NCBI GenBank assembly: GCA_018660465.1
Contig: JABJKH010000084.1
Coordinates: 53,312-117,311 of the forward strand
DNA: 64,000 nucleotides
Source: Rhodospirillaceae bacterium
Lineage (GTDB): Bacteria; Pseudomonadota; Alphaproteobacteria; Rhodospirillales; JABJKH01
Reading direction: 5' to 3'
Below the pieces are notes generated by a model. It was not told the origin of the DNA. It did no database searches and saw only the letters and a list, made by a program, of their open reading frames with translations. Shown piece by piece: positions 25,477 through 34,273 of this stretch. A program made the translations under genes and the position numbers. Numbering within the stretch: the first letter of the stretch is position 1; the number at the start of each line of letters is the position of its first letter.

Positions 25477-26969
25477 TTATGCGAACCCTTACAGGCCCAA
25501 ACGTCGAAATAATCTAACGCTGTCCGACGTTCATACGCAGCGCTAAACGCTTCTTGAAACTCAGCCCAAAAGGCGGGTTCGTTCTTGAAATAATTATTCA
25601 TGGCAAACGGGCGCTCCGCTTTGGGAATTAACCAAAGATCCGTCTTACAGCCCCGGATATGCTCAAGAAGAACAGTTGAAACAGGCTTGCCTTGATATCG
25701 CATTTCCATGGCGCTTGGCCCTGTAACCGTCGTTGGGTTTCCTGCAAATGCGAGCAATGGCCGCGGGTTCGTCAGGCTGTACGTTACCGCAACATCTCGG
25801 CCGTACCCCATTTCGATGCTTTTCCCCGGATATTTTTTAAGGATACCTCTAATTTCGTCTGCAACAGGGCTCATCGCCGAAAGTCGGTCATAGGTGCGCC
25901 ATAAACGCTTTTGCGGAGTAATACTGATAATGACAAACACCAGGAAGAAAACGCCTAAAATTCCCATCCTAGGTGCCGGATTGTCGTTCAGGGATTGGGC
26001 AAATTTTGAAAACAAATCAACGCTAGCCGGAACGAAGGGCAACAAATGGTACCAGCCTGCGCCGGGAACGGACGCTGAATATATCCCAACGCAAATGCTG
26101 AGGATGAAGGTCCCCAGGTACCATATGTTTCTGACTTCGATCCGGGGACGAGCCCACCACCAAACGGCGGCAAGGGCAATTATCGGCGACAAGAAAAGGG
26201 TTGAGTACTTAAGCACTGTACGAAGAAGATCGAGACTAATTGTTCGACCGCCAACCATATCAAATAACCGACCCAAATAAAGTTCCAGAGATATGGACGG
26301 CAATCCAAACGGCAATAGAAAAACCCCGACCGATAAGACCGCCATCAACGGCCAAGAAACATACCAACGCGCGGCGCAATACCGAAAGACGATGGGAATA
26401 AAATAAATAAAAGCGTGCGCCTTGAAATTTACCGCGAGGCCAATACACACCGCCACTGCAGCGTGAGGAGCATAGGTTCCATATTTTTGTAGCCCGCTAG
26501 AGGCCACTGCGACACAGACCAGCATTAAAATAAAAGGATCAGGTCGCGTCCAAAAAGACAGCGGTGAAACCGCAAAAATTATCCCTAAGAACATGATCAC
26601 ACCAACGGCGGCGACATCGCGATCGCTTGTTCTGAATAAATGCAGGGAAATCGCAGCCAATCCGACAAACAAAGCAATCCCGCCAGCCAGATTGCTCGTC
26701 GCCAAGTTGCCACCGAAAATCCATAAAATCAGCCCGTTGGCGATATTCAACAACGGCCCGTAAACACCGGCCATGAAATTAATGGACTCGGCTGAATAAT
26801 AAAGATCGAGACCGCTCAGCAAACGCCACGATCTAATCGCAATATTGGGCAACGCGTGATCGACGTACGTATCCAGCGAAGCGTACCAACCGACGATCAG
26901 CGCGAGATAAGTCACCCCGACAATTGCGACGGAAAGGAAAATCCAATTTTGTAGCTTATAAAAATTCAT
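25473..26969 (-). CDS. Polytopic membrane protein, GT-C/PMT-like glycosyltransferase-type
   Basis: The 498-residue protein has about ten to twelve membrane helices, a first periplasmic loop with WYASLDTYVDHALPNIAIRSWRL (aspartate-containing, as in GT-C enzymes), and a soluble C-terminal part from about residue 370 (AMSPVADEIRGILKKYPG ...). The layout resembles the GT39/DUF2029-type dolichol- or polyprenol-phosphate sugar transferases, but no catalytic motif is certain. Its ATG overlaps the sulfatase TAA (TAATG at 26969), so sulfatase, this protein and the tiny ORF after it form one coupled unit. Confidence 0.65.
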   Translation of the reverse strand: MNFYKLQNWIFLSVAIVGVTYLALIVGWYASLDTYVDHALPNIAIRSWRLLSGLDLYYSAESINFMAGVYGPLLNIANGLILWIFGGNLATSNLAGGIALFVGLAAISLHLFRTSDRDVAAVGVIMFLGIIFAVSPLSFWTRPDPFILMLVCVAVASSGLQKYGTYAPHAAVAVCIGLAVNFKAHAFIYFIPIVFRYCAARWYVSWPLMAVLSVGVFLLPFGLPSISLELYLGRLFDMVGGRTISLDLLRTVLKYSTLFLSPIIALAAVWWWARPRIEVRNIWYLGTFILSICVGIYSASVPGAGWYHLLPFVPASVDLFSKFAQSLNDNPAPRMGILGVFFLVFVIISITPQKRLWRTYDRLSAMSPVADEIRGILKKYPGKSIEMGYGRDVAVTYSLTNPRPLLAFAGNPTTVTGPSAMEMRYQGKPVSTVLLEHIRGCKTDLWLIPKAERPFAMNNYFKNEPAFWAEFQEAFSAAYERRTALDYFDVWACKGSHK

Positions 26970-28411
26970 TAAACTGGTGGCGGGCTGGCGACAATGTTTT
27001 GTTCGCTGCGAATGGCCTGGGGGCCACCATGTTTAAGGGCATGAGCCAGTTGATCTGTTTTCGCACGAACATTAGCGGCATCAGGGTCAACGATGCGCCG
27101 AAGCTCCCGTTGCAATTCTTCAAGGGTTTCCTTATAGGCAGGGTTTTGCGCGAGGTCGTTGGTTTCCTGCGGATCATTCCCCAAATCAAACAACTGGCTC
27201 GGCGCGCCGACGTGGAAGATTAACTTCATATCCCCGTCCCGCACCATAAATGCCGCGTTCTTGGTTGATTTAACATGTACTTCAGCAAAGCCCAATCGAT
27301 CCATTGGTGTCTCTTCGATCATTGGCCACAATGAGTTTCCAAAGCGCAAATGATCAGGGGTGCCTGTGGGGCAGCCAGTGGAGTCGAGTATAGTTTCATA
27401 CAGGTCCACATGCGACACGACTTCCTTGATCGCCCGCCCCACTGGGATGTCAGGCCCCGACATCAGCAGCGGGACACCCAGAGAATGCTCATAGAGCGTG
27501 GTCTTCCCCAAAAGGCCGTGATTGCCTGCGGCTTCGCCATGGTCACTGGTATAAAGGATGCGGGTATCATCCATCATTCCAAGCGTCCGCGCTGCCTCCA
27601 TTACTTCGCCAATTTGTTCATCGACATGGCTCACTAGTCCGCAATAACCAGCGACTGTCCGACGGACGAGTTCTTCACTAAACGGCTCCTCCAACCAATC
27701 CAACCGCCGAGTATGGTTGAGTGCGGGATGATCGGGCCGGGTTGTGCCCTCCCATTGCACTGGCATCGGCACATCCTCCATGGGGTACATATCGAAGAAT
27801 CGTTTGGGAACTGAGAATGGTGGATGCGGGCTCGCATAGGAGACCAGCAAAACCCAAGGATGGTCCTGCTTTGGGGCTTCGTTCTTAAGCCATTTCACCG
27901 CCTCAGCGGTCACATCCCGATCATAGTTCTGGTAAGGTGCTGTCCCTTCGCCTGATTGATTATACATCTCTCTGAATGGAGGACGAACAGGCACGCCCTC
28001 ATCCGTCGCTCGCAACAGGCCAATCAAGTCACCCGTCCCTTTTACGATGTGCATGGTGACGATTTCGTCGCTAAAGCCCTGATCAATCTCTTGGGAAAGG
28101 TAATGCAGCTTGCCGATGGCCACAGCTGAATATCCCCGATCCCGCAACTGCCCGTGCCAGGACGCGTGACGCCCATCAAATACTAAAGCATTGTCCCAGT
28201 ACCCTGTCTGATGGGGATATAACCCGGTCGCCATGGCTGCCCGAGAAGGGCAACACAACGAACTGGCGCAATAAGCATTTTCAAATTTAACGCCTGTGTC
28301 TGCGATCTGGTCCAAATTCGGGGTCTTGACCATAGGGTGGCCATAACAGCCCGCCATGGATCTGGCATGATTGTCCGTCAGAATAAATATTAGGTTCGAA
28401 GGTGTTGGCAT
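26969..28411 (-). CDS. Type I sulfatase (formylglycine-dependent)
   Basis: The 480-residue protein carries the sulfatase signature C-x-P-S-R as C53-C54-P55-S56-R57 in SLCCPSRAAMATG, so C53 should be converted to formylglycine by an FGE-type maturase not seen in this window. Metal ligands include LTDNHARS near residue 13 and TSDHGEAAGNHGLLGK near the middle. There is no signal peptide, so it is probably cytoplasmic, or exported only through an unseen route. It cleaves a sulfate ester, choline-sulfate or an aryl/sugar sulfate being possibilities. Coupled to a membrane GT-like gene downstream. Confidence 0.88.
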   Translation of the reverse strand: MPTPSNLIFILTDNHARSMAGCYGHPMVKTPNLDQIADTGVKFENAYCASSLCCPSRAAMATGLYPHQTGYWDNALVFDGRHASWHGQLRDRGYSAVAIGKLHYLSQEIDQGFSDEIVTMHIVKGTGDLIGLLRATDEGVPVRPPFREMYNQSGEGTAPYQNYDRDVTAEAVKWLKNEAPKQDHPWVLLVSYASPHPPFSVPKRFFDMYPMEDVPMPVQWEGTTRPDHPALNHTRRLDWLEEPFSEELVRRTVAGYCGLVSHVDEQIGEVMEAARTLGMMDDTRILYTSDHGEAAGNHGLLGKTTLYEHSLGVPLLMSGPDIPVGRAIKEVVSHVDLYETILDSTGCPTGTPDHLRFGNSLWPMIEETPMDRLGFAEVHVKSTKNAAFMVRDGDMKLIFHVGAPSQLFDLGNDPQETNDLAQNPAYKETLEELQRELRRIVDPDAANVRAKTDQLAHALKHGGPQAIRSEQNIVASPPPV

Positions 28412-28542
28412 GTCTCACTTCGGAGGAAATTTATGGTCCCCCATTGTACGAAATTCGTCTCCGTTAACAAATTTATTAGCTTTTTTCTGCTAAATGTTCG
28501 ATAAAAGAAGAGAGGCAGGGGGAAGAGTGTTAAGGAGCTACC

Positions 28543-29163
28543 ATGATTTTACGTCGTAATTTAATTGCATTTGCTATTGCAGTTCTTGTCGCAACGGCTG
28601 TTGCGCCCCAGTCTGCGTCAGCTACATCGCCTGAGAAAGCTGCGGGTTTTCTCACCCAGCTTGCAAATTCCACCGTTGCTGTTTTGCAGGTCAAGGGGAC
28701 ACCGCTAGATGTCCGCGAGGCCAAGATCCGTGATCTTCTACGCGGTAACTTTGATTTCTATCGTATTGGTCGATATGTCATGGGCCGGGCGTGGCGATCC
28801 TCAAGCAAGGCACAACAGAAAGAATTTTTAGGTCTGTTTCGTGAGAACGTACTCCGCACCTATTCAAGGCGGTTGGGTGGCTATGTCGGCCAGAGCTTCA
28901 AGGTCGTTGGCTCACAGAAACTCGGCAAGAAAGATGCGTTGGTCAGGACCGTTATTTCGCGACCAAGTGGCCCCCCAATTAAAGCTGGGTGGCGGATAAG
29001 AGAAACACCCAAAGGCTTCAAAATTCTCGACGTCATGGTCGCTGGACTGAGCATGATCAAAACTCAGCAATCCGAATATGCTTCTGTAATCAAATCACAG
29101 GGCGTTAACGGCTTGATTGAGAGTTTGCGACTGAGAAACACCAAATTCGCGGCCCGGCGCTAG
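28543..29163 (+). CDS. MlaC/Ttg2D-family phospholipid-binding periplasmic protein
   Basis: The 206-residue protein has a signal peptide (MILRRNLIAFAIAVLVATAV ... SASA). The MlaC fold is recognisable: a RDLLRGNFDFYRIGRYVMG segment, WRSSSKAQQKEFLGLFRENVLRTYSRRL and WRIRETPKGFKILDVMVAGLSM. MlaC carries phospholipids between outer and inner membranes in the periplasm. The other mla genes (ABC transporter, MlaD, MlaA) are absent here, so this is a stand-alone or satellite copy. The Sel1-repeat gene follows 28 bases later. Confidence 0.9.
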   Translation: MILRRNLIAFAIAVLVATAVAPQSASATSPEKAAGFLTQLANSTVAVLQVKGTPLDVREAKIRDLLRGNFDFYRIGRYVMGRAWRSSSKAQQKEFLGLFRENVLRTYSRRLGGYVGQSFKVVGSQKLGKKDALVRTVISRPSGPPIKAGWRIRETPKGFKILDVMVAGLSMIKTQQSEYASVIKSQGVNGLIESLRLRNTKFAARR

Positions 29164-29191
29164 AGCGCTGGAATATAGGAGGGATAATACA

Positions 29192-30025
29192 ATGAAAGCT
29201 CTCATAGGAATATCGAAAGTTTATCGCCCTTTGGCAGGTGCACTTGCTGTGACGGCGGCCATCACTTTGGCCGTTCCTGCAGAAGCGGAAACAGGGTCTG
29301 GCTGGGAAAAATATCAGCAGGGTGACTTTATGGGTGCACTGGCTGTCTGGAAGCCCCTGGCGATGAAGGGCGACGCAGGCGCGCAGTTCAATGTCGGCGT
29401 GATGTACAACGATGGCCGCGGTGTTGAACAAAACCGCAAGATAGCGCTCAATTGGTGGAATAAGGCCGCCGATAATGGTGATGGTCAGGCACAACACAAC
29501 CTGGCCCAGGCCTATGCCAATGGATTAGGCGTCAAGAAAGACTACAAGAGAGCAGTTGCCTTGCTAAAAATGGCCGCCAAGAAGGGCGTTATCCGTTCTC
29601 AATACTCGCTTGGCAAAATGTATTCCTCAGGCTTCGGGGTTCCGCAAGATCATACTGAGGCCTTCCGCTGGATTAAAATGGCGGGAGAGAAAGGCCAAAT
29701 GAAGGCTCAGTACAACCTTGGCAAGATCTATCGGGATGGCCGTGGTGTAGAAAAGAATATTAAGACTGCAGCGCAGTGGTTTTTAAAGTCTGCTTTGCAA
29801 GATTATGCGAAAGCACAAAATCATATCGGCACGCGCTTAATTGAGGGCAAAGGCATCGCCCAGGACAAGGTCCGCGGCATGATGTTTCTAATTTTATCCT
29901 CTAATCAGGGCCACAAGTCAGCGCCTATGAATATGAGAAAACATGGTGCAAATTTGACCACCAAAGAACGCCTTGAGGCTGAAATTCGCGCTAAAAAATG
30001 GGCCCCAGCGGAGCAGATGAACTAA
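29192..30025 (+). CDS. Exported Sel1-like repeat (SLR) protein
   Basis: The 277-residue protein has an N-terminal hydrophobic leader (residues about 10-30 ending EAEA) and five or more Sel1-type repeats of about 36 residues, recognisable by their helix pairs and G-A/G-V-x-x-N spacing: GAQFNVGVMYNDGRGVEQN, GQAQHNLAQAYANGLGVKKD, IRSQYSLGKMYSSGFGVPQD, MKAQYNLGKIYRDGRGVEKN, AKAQNHIGTRLIEGKGIAQD. Such solenoids bind partner proteins. It may assist the MlaC-like protein in the envelope; it is in the same strand, 28 bases downstream. It overlaps the convergent sodC by 4 bases. Confidence 0.88.
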   Translation: MKALIGISKVYRPLAGALAVTAAITLAVPAEAETGSGWEKYQQGDFMGALAVWKPLAMKGDAGAQFNVGVMYNDGRGVEQNRKIALNWWNKAADNGDGQAQHNLAQAYANGLGVKKDYKRAVALLKMAAKKGVIRSQYSLGKMYSSGFGVPQDHTEAFRWIKMAGEKGQMKAQYNLGKIYRDGRGVEKNIKTAAQWFLKSALQDYAKAQNHIGTRLIEGKGIAQDKVRGMMFLILSSNQGHKSAPMNMRKHGANLTTKERLEAEIRAKKWAPAEQMN

Positions 30026-30570
30026 TAGACAACGACACCACAAGCTGCCCTAGAACCGCCCCCACCGAGCTTTTTCGGGATATCGGAGTGGTTGTCACCG
30101 CCTGAGTGAATTACGATGGCGCGGCCTTTAAGGTCTGACAATTTGAGTGCTGGTGCGTAGGACGTACGTGTCGCCCTGCCATTAGAATCGACATAGAGCA
30201 ACGGTAAATCGCCTAAGTGGCCGCCGCCGTGAGGGCCTAAGTGCTTGCCAGATTTTTTTGGATCAAAATGGCTACCTGCCGCCAATCCCCCGACCAACTT
30301 TCCACCCTTCATCTTAGGACCGCAGTCTGGATTCTGATGAACGTGGGTGCCGTGCCGACCTTCGGATAGCCCTTTCAAATTGGGCATGATTTTTAGGCCA
30401 CGTGCCGTATCCTGAAAAACGATCATACCGACGATCTCACCAAGCCCATTCGCCCGTTCCGTCTGGACTTTATGAAACGTAACGGTGATGGTCGCCGCTG
30501 ATGCGGTCCCACCAAGAGCAGCCATCGCAACAAATATTCCAAATGTGATCCATAAATAAGATTTTTTCAT
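30022..30570 (-). CDS. sodC: Copper/zinc superoxide dismutase
   Basis: Starting at the ATG at 30570 (the frame's upstream ATG at 30615 lacks support) the 182-residue product has a signal peptide ending near TASAA. Metal ligands are present: GTHVHQNPDC (two histidines plus the disulfide cysteine), GSHFDPKKSGKHLGPHGGGHLGDLP and the C-terminal SGGDNHSD, followed by the paired cysteine in AACGVVV. It dismutates superoxide in the periplasm. It is one of several redox-related genes near the UGSC selenoprotein. Confidence 0.92.
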   Translation of the reverse strand: MKKSYLWITFGIFVAMAALGGTASAATITVTFHKVQTERANGLGEIVGMIVFQDTARGLKIMPNLKGLSEGRHGTHVHQNPDCGPKMKGGKLVGGLAAGSHFDPKKSGKHLGPHGGGHLGDLPLLYVDSNGRATRTSYAPALKLSDLKGRAIVIHSGGDNHSDIPKKLGGGGSRAACGVVVY

Positions 30571-30722
30571 TGTTGGGTCCTTCCCTGAAGTGCCGCTTTT
30601 AAGTGGTATTTTCAAAATATCTTCTAGAATTATTGGTTGAGCTGGGTAGGATTACAATCGTCTCTCTAAAAAAATTTCTCTCCCCCTTGCAACGCCCCCC
30701 GGCGTCTTCGCATAATACCCTT

Positions 30723-31826
30723 ATGAACGATACAAAGACATTTCCCCAAACCGCGCTGGCCGGTGAAGACCTGATCGAATGGTATTACAGCCAAGGCGTT
30801 TCTGACGGTTTTCCGGTTGTCCCGCCAACGCCCGAAAAAGTACAGGCGATGTTGGACGCGCTGGGTGGTGAGCCAGACTTTGTTGAGTGCCGAGTACCCC
30901 CGCGCTGGGGCAATCTCACACGTGAAGTCTTGGCAGTGAACGCGGTGATGGCAGGATGCTTACCAATTTATGCCTCTGTGGTTCGCGCGGCGATGTTGGC
31001 GCTGACGGACGAGAGCTTCAATCTCAATGGGGTACAGGCAACGACGCATATGGCGTCTCCCCTGCTGATCGTGAACGGGCCGATTCGAAATGAGATCGGC
31101 ATGAATTCAGGATGCAATGTTTTTGGCTCTGGCAACCGCGCCAATGCGACCATTGGCCGCGCCGTTCGAATGATCCTGTTAAACGTCGGTGGAGCCTGGC
31201 CCGGGGACTTGGACAAGAGTACCCTTGGCCATCCTGGCAAATACACCTACTGCATTGCGGAAAACCAAGAACACAGCCCATGGGCACCTTATTCTGTCGA
31301 GAAGGGATACAGCGAAACCGACTCGACGGTATTTATGATCGCCGCCGAACCGCCGCACAGCGTTACCAACCACGTTGCCGATGATCCTGAAGGAATTTTA
31401 GATTCTCTGGTTTCAGCAATGAGTACGATCGCCCACAACAACGCCGTCTCCAGCGGTCATTGCACTGTGGTGATTTCGCCGGAACACGCGACCACTATTG
31501 CTGGCAAGGGTTGGACACGGCACGACGTACGAATGTATCTCTGGTATCATGCGCGGAATACTTTTGGTGAAGTCGCGTTCCAGCACCGCTACGGCAAGGT
31601 CTACAACCGCAGCCTGCCCAAATGGTTCCGCAGGCGCGATGACGAAAATATCCCCGTCGTGCCAGAACCTGATAACATTCATCTGTTTGTTGCTGGCGGC
31701 GAGGCGGGTCGGTTCTCTGCCTTCATTCCCGGTTGGGGTCACATGACCAGCCCTGTCCTGCGTGCCGTTGACGGCAGTGCCCCCATCGGAGGCCCGGTCT
31801 GCATCGACGGCACCTGTCGGCTATAA
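30723..31826 (+). CDS. Unknown protein preceding the UGSC selenoprotein (probable partner)
   Basis: Starting at the ATG at 30723 the product is 367 residues; the frame upstream to 30603 lacks a good start signal. It begins MNDTKTFPQTALAGEDLIEW, then DGFPVVPPTPEKVQAML, AVNAVMAGCLPIY, IVNGPIRNEIGMNSGCNVFGS, ANATIGRAVRMILLNVGGAW and KYTYCIAENQEHSPW. It ends GGPVCIDGTCRL, a C-x4-C pair. No signal peptide or membrane helix is visible. I do not know a defined activity. It sits 24 bases before the UGSC selenoprotein on the same strand, and I recall this family next to UGSC proteins, so it may be its redox partner. Confidence 0.7.
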   Translation: MNDTKTFPQTALAGEDLIEWYYSQGVSDGFPVVPPTPEKVQAMLDALGGEPDFVECRVPPRWGNLTREVLAVNAVMAGCLPIYASVVRAAMLALTDESFNLNGVQATTHMASPLLIVNGPIRNEIGMNSGCNVFGSGNRANATIGRAVRMILLNVGGAWPGDLDKSTLGHPGKYTYCIAENQEHSPWAPYSVEKGYSETDSTVFMIAAEPPHSVTNHVADDPEGILDSLVSAMSTIAHNNAVSSGHCTVVISPEHATTIAGKGWTRHDVRMYLWYHARNTFGEVAFQHRYGKVYNRSLPKWFRRRDDENIPVVPEPDNIHLFVAGGEAGRFSAFIPGWGHMTSPVLRAVDGSAPIGGPVCIDGTCRL

Positions 31827-31850
31827 ACTATCTTTAAGAAAGGAACTCCC

Positions 31851-32402
31851 ATGGCATTGGATATCCCGCAAGATGAAGTCAGGGTCTATGACCCCAGAGG
31901 CGTGGTCGAGGCTGAACCGCTGCCAATTGCACCCCGGGTTAAATCTTTGGCGGGCCTCAAACTCGGCATACTGGACAACACAAAATGGAACGCCAACAAG
32001 CTGCTTCGAAAAGTGCTTGCTCGGTTGGAAGACACCCACGACTTTGCCGAGACCAATTACTATCGCAAAGAAAGTTTCTCCAAGGTCGCCACCCCAGAAC
32101 TGATCGCGCGAATCGCAGCGGAGAATGATGTGGTGGTGACGGCCATCGGGGACTGAGGCTCCTGCACGTCGTGCTGTATGCATGACGGGATTACGCTAGA
32201 AACTGCGGGCCGCCCAACCGCGGTTATTGTCACCACTGAGTTCGTTCACGAAGCAGAGGTCCAACGTGCGGCCCTTGGCATGACGGATTTGGTTCCGGTC
32301 ATCATCGATCATCCGGTAAGTACGTTGAGTGAAACTGAGTTGGACGCGCGTGCGGAATCTGCTGTCACGCAGGCCGTGGGAAAATTCCTCGGAACTGCAT
32401 AA
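31851..32402 (+). CDS. UGSC-family selenoprotein (in-frame TGA = Sec102)
   Basis: The frame from the ATG at 31851 reads 101 residues ending DVVVTAIGD, then TGA (32154-32156), then GSCTSCCMHDGITLE and on to TAA at 32402: 183 residues if the TGA is Sec. The U-G-S-C motif defines the UGSC protein family, in which selenocysteine or cysteine occupies the first position. Additional cysteines follow (C105, C108, C109). A SECIS-like hairpin lies at 32167-32187. It is probably cytoplasmic. The activity is not established; a redox role is inferred from the Sec-x-x-Cys arrangement. A usual gene caller would report two truncated ORFs. Confidence 0.9.
32167..32187 (+). promoter_or_regulatory. Bacterial SECIS element in the UGSC selenoprotein gene
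   Basis: Bases 32167-32174 pair with 32180-32187 (eight pairs, one G-U) around the loop TGTAT. The loop G at 32176 is 20 bases after the TGA, it is in the second loop position and followed by U, matching the bacterial SECIS consensus. A smaller competing hairpin (GCAC with GTGC, 32164-32174) shares one arm. Fold judged by eye. Confidence 0.8.
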
Positions 32403-32417
32403 CTGAGGGTATAGACC

Positions 32418-33155
32418 ATGCCAGCCAACCCTAATCCTAAAACGATTAGTTTTAATGTTGGCTTGCGCGGACAGCCACATCCATTCACGTGCTTCGATAC
32501 AGATATAAATCGCAAAATTACCAACGATATATTTCAGGGTATAACCTACCCGTTATTTAAAAAAATACCCGACGTCACTTGTATCGTTGATATTGGTGCG
32601 AATGTAGGTGCTACGACGGTGCTCTTCGCGAACGAATATACGAATGCCAGAATCGTCGCATTCGAACCGGCGCCCGAAACATTTCAGCTTCTGCAAAAAA
32701 ATACGGCGAGTATTTCTGGGGTCGAAGTTCATCCCTATGGTCTCTTTGACACGGATAAAGAGGCCATTCTTTATCAGGGAAATGAAGATACCGTAACGCG
32801 TTCGCTGGCAGAAGGAATTGATACAAAGTCAACCGGAGGCACCATCATTTTGCGGGACGCTCGCAAATGTTTTCAAACTCTGTCTATTGAGAAGATTGAT
32901 ATTTTGAAGATTGATACGGAAGGGGCTGAACGGCACATTCTGTCCTCTATTGCGGGAATGTTGCCGCAGATATTGGTGATATATATAGAATTCCATAGCG
33001 AAGAAGACAGGCAATTTATCGATGCGCTTCTTTCGCCCAGTCACCGCTTGTTCAATGCAAAAATTAATGTGCCGCACCGGGGTGATGTAACCTATGTCGC
33101 GAAAGATGTCCTTCGCACCTGGCCTGGGGTGGAAGACTACAAGATCGTTCTTTGA
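32418..33155 (+). CDS. FkbM-family methyltransferase
   Basis: A 245-residue Rossmann methyltransferase. VDIGANVGATTVLFANEY (about residues 57-74) is the SAM-binding loop, VAFEPAPETFQLLQKN follows, and IDILKIDTEGAERHIL is the FkbM signature with the conserved aspartate-threonine-glutamate. FkbM enzymes O-methylate sugars or polyketides. No signal peptide. It begins 15 bases after the UGSC gene and faces the convergent glycosyltransferase, which suggests a glycan-related role rather than a link to the selenoprotein. Confidence 0.87.
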   Translation: MPANPNPKTISFNVGLRGQPHPFTCFDTDINRKITNDIFQGITYPLFKKIPDVTCIVDIGANVGATTVLFANEYTNARIVAFEPAPETFQLLQKNTASISGVEVHPYGLFDTDKEAILYQGNEDTVTRSLAEGIDTKSTGGTIILRDARKCFQTLSIEKIDILKIDTEGAERHILSSIAGMLPQILVIYIEFHSEEDRQFIDALLSPSHRLFNAKINVPHRGDVTYVAKDVLRTWPGVEDYKIVL

Positions 33156-33161
33156 AGAAAT

Positions 33162-34256
33162 CTAAGGGGCGACAAGTTCCAAAATACTTTTTGCCGCGAG
33201 TTCGGCCCCATTAGGTCCGGCCCAGTCCCGCATACGGGTTTGCAGGGCATGCCGATATTTGGCATCGCGCATGGACTCAATTGCCTTGCGCAATGCTTCT
33301 GTATCCAACGGCGTCACCTTGACCCCAAGGTCGGCATTCGTGAACCGATCCGCGTTAAATTCTTGATCGGTCGCCGGAAATCCGAACGGCACCCAGATTG
33401 CGGGTAGACCTGCATGAACCGCTTCGGCAGAATTAAAGCCAGCTGCAGAAATGCAGAAATCAAAGGCAGAATAATATTCGACCATGGGGAAGTGATTGAC
33501 CGGTACACAGTTGTCCCTTTGAGAAATTTTATCGACATCACTGGAGAGGGGCTGCGCTGCGCAGGCAATTCTGATATCTGAAAATTCTGAAAGGACATCC
33601 AAGGCCCAGTCCCTAAACTCTGAATTTTTGACATTTCCACCACCGCCAAGCCCGACGTAAGCAGTTAGCTCATCTTCACCCTGCTCCCTTAGACCAAGGT
33701 GTCTACGTGCCACATCGCGAGGCTGAATTTCATCAACTGAGCGCACCAGAATATCTCCCGTCCAAACAAGTTTTCCTTCTTTTGAATCTTTGATGGGAAG
33801 GATGTCTTGCTCATCTTCGTGATAGGGCATGATCACCCGATCATAAAAATTGACCGCAAAACGATAGGCAGAGTGCTTTATCATATTCGGGAAATTGCCG
33901 TAGAGAAAAACGCGCTTCGGAACTGTAGACAACAAAGAAAGAAGTTCCGAAAATGCGCCTTGAGGTGCGCTATCGACAACGATAATTTCAGGCTGAAACG
34001 TGGCAAATACCTGCGCTGTCAGAGAGGAAGCGAGATGCCTAATCGGCAAATTTTTCTCGAGGGCAATCGTTTCCTGTGAGGGAATTTTAACAGAAACAAT
34101 CTTTTCCTGCCAAAGAATGTTCGAATTTTCCGAACTTGTAAGAACCAAGAGTTCCGTCTCTGGCGCGAGCTTTCGAAGCTGCCGACTGACTGCCAAGATT
34201 CGGGTGATATGCCCCAACCCAGTCCCGTTCATGCAATACAGTAATATACGCGCCAT
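33162..34256 (-). CDS. GT28/MurG-like glycosyltransferase
   Basis: The 364-residue GT-B protein begins MARILLYCMNGTGLGHITRI, the GHI glycine loop of the MurG/GT28 type. The C-terminal domain has YVGLGGGGNVKNSEFRDW and AFDFCISAAGFNSAEAVHAGLPAIWVPFGFPATDQEFNADRF, which is the UDP-sugar-binding region of GT28. It transfers a sugar from a nucleotide donor; the acceptor is unknown. It is probably at the inner face of the membrane. It lies next to the FkbM methyltransferase gene (convergent). Confidence 0.85.
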   Translation of the reverse strand: MARILLYCMNGTGLGHITRILAVSRQLRKLAPETELLVLTSSENSNILWQEKIVSVKIPSQETIALEKNLPIRHLASSLTAQVFATFQPEIIVVDSAPQGAFSELLSLLSTVPKRVFLYGNFPNMIKHSAYRFAVNFYDRVIMPYHEDEQDILPIKDSKEGKLVWTGDILVRSVDEIQPRDVARRHLGLREQGEDELTAYVGLGGGGNVKNSEFRDWALDVLSEFSDIRIACAAQPLSSDVDKISQRDNCVPVNHFPMVEYYSAFDFCISAAGFNSAEAVHAGLPAIWVPFGFPATDQEFNADRFTNADLGVKVTPLDTEALRKAIESMRDAKYRHALQTRMRDWAGPNGAELAAKSILELVAP

Positions 34257-34273
34257 CGTTTGAATCCACCGTA

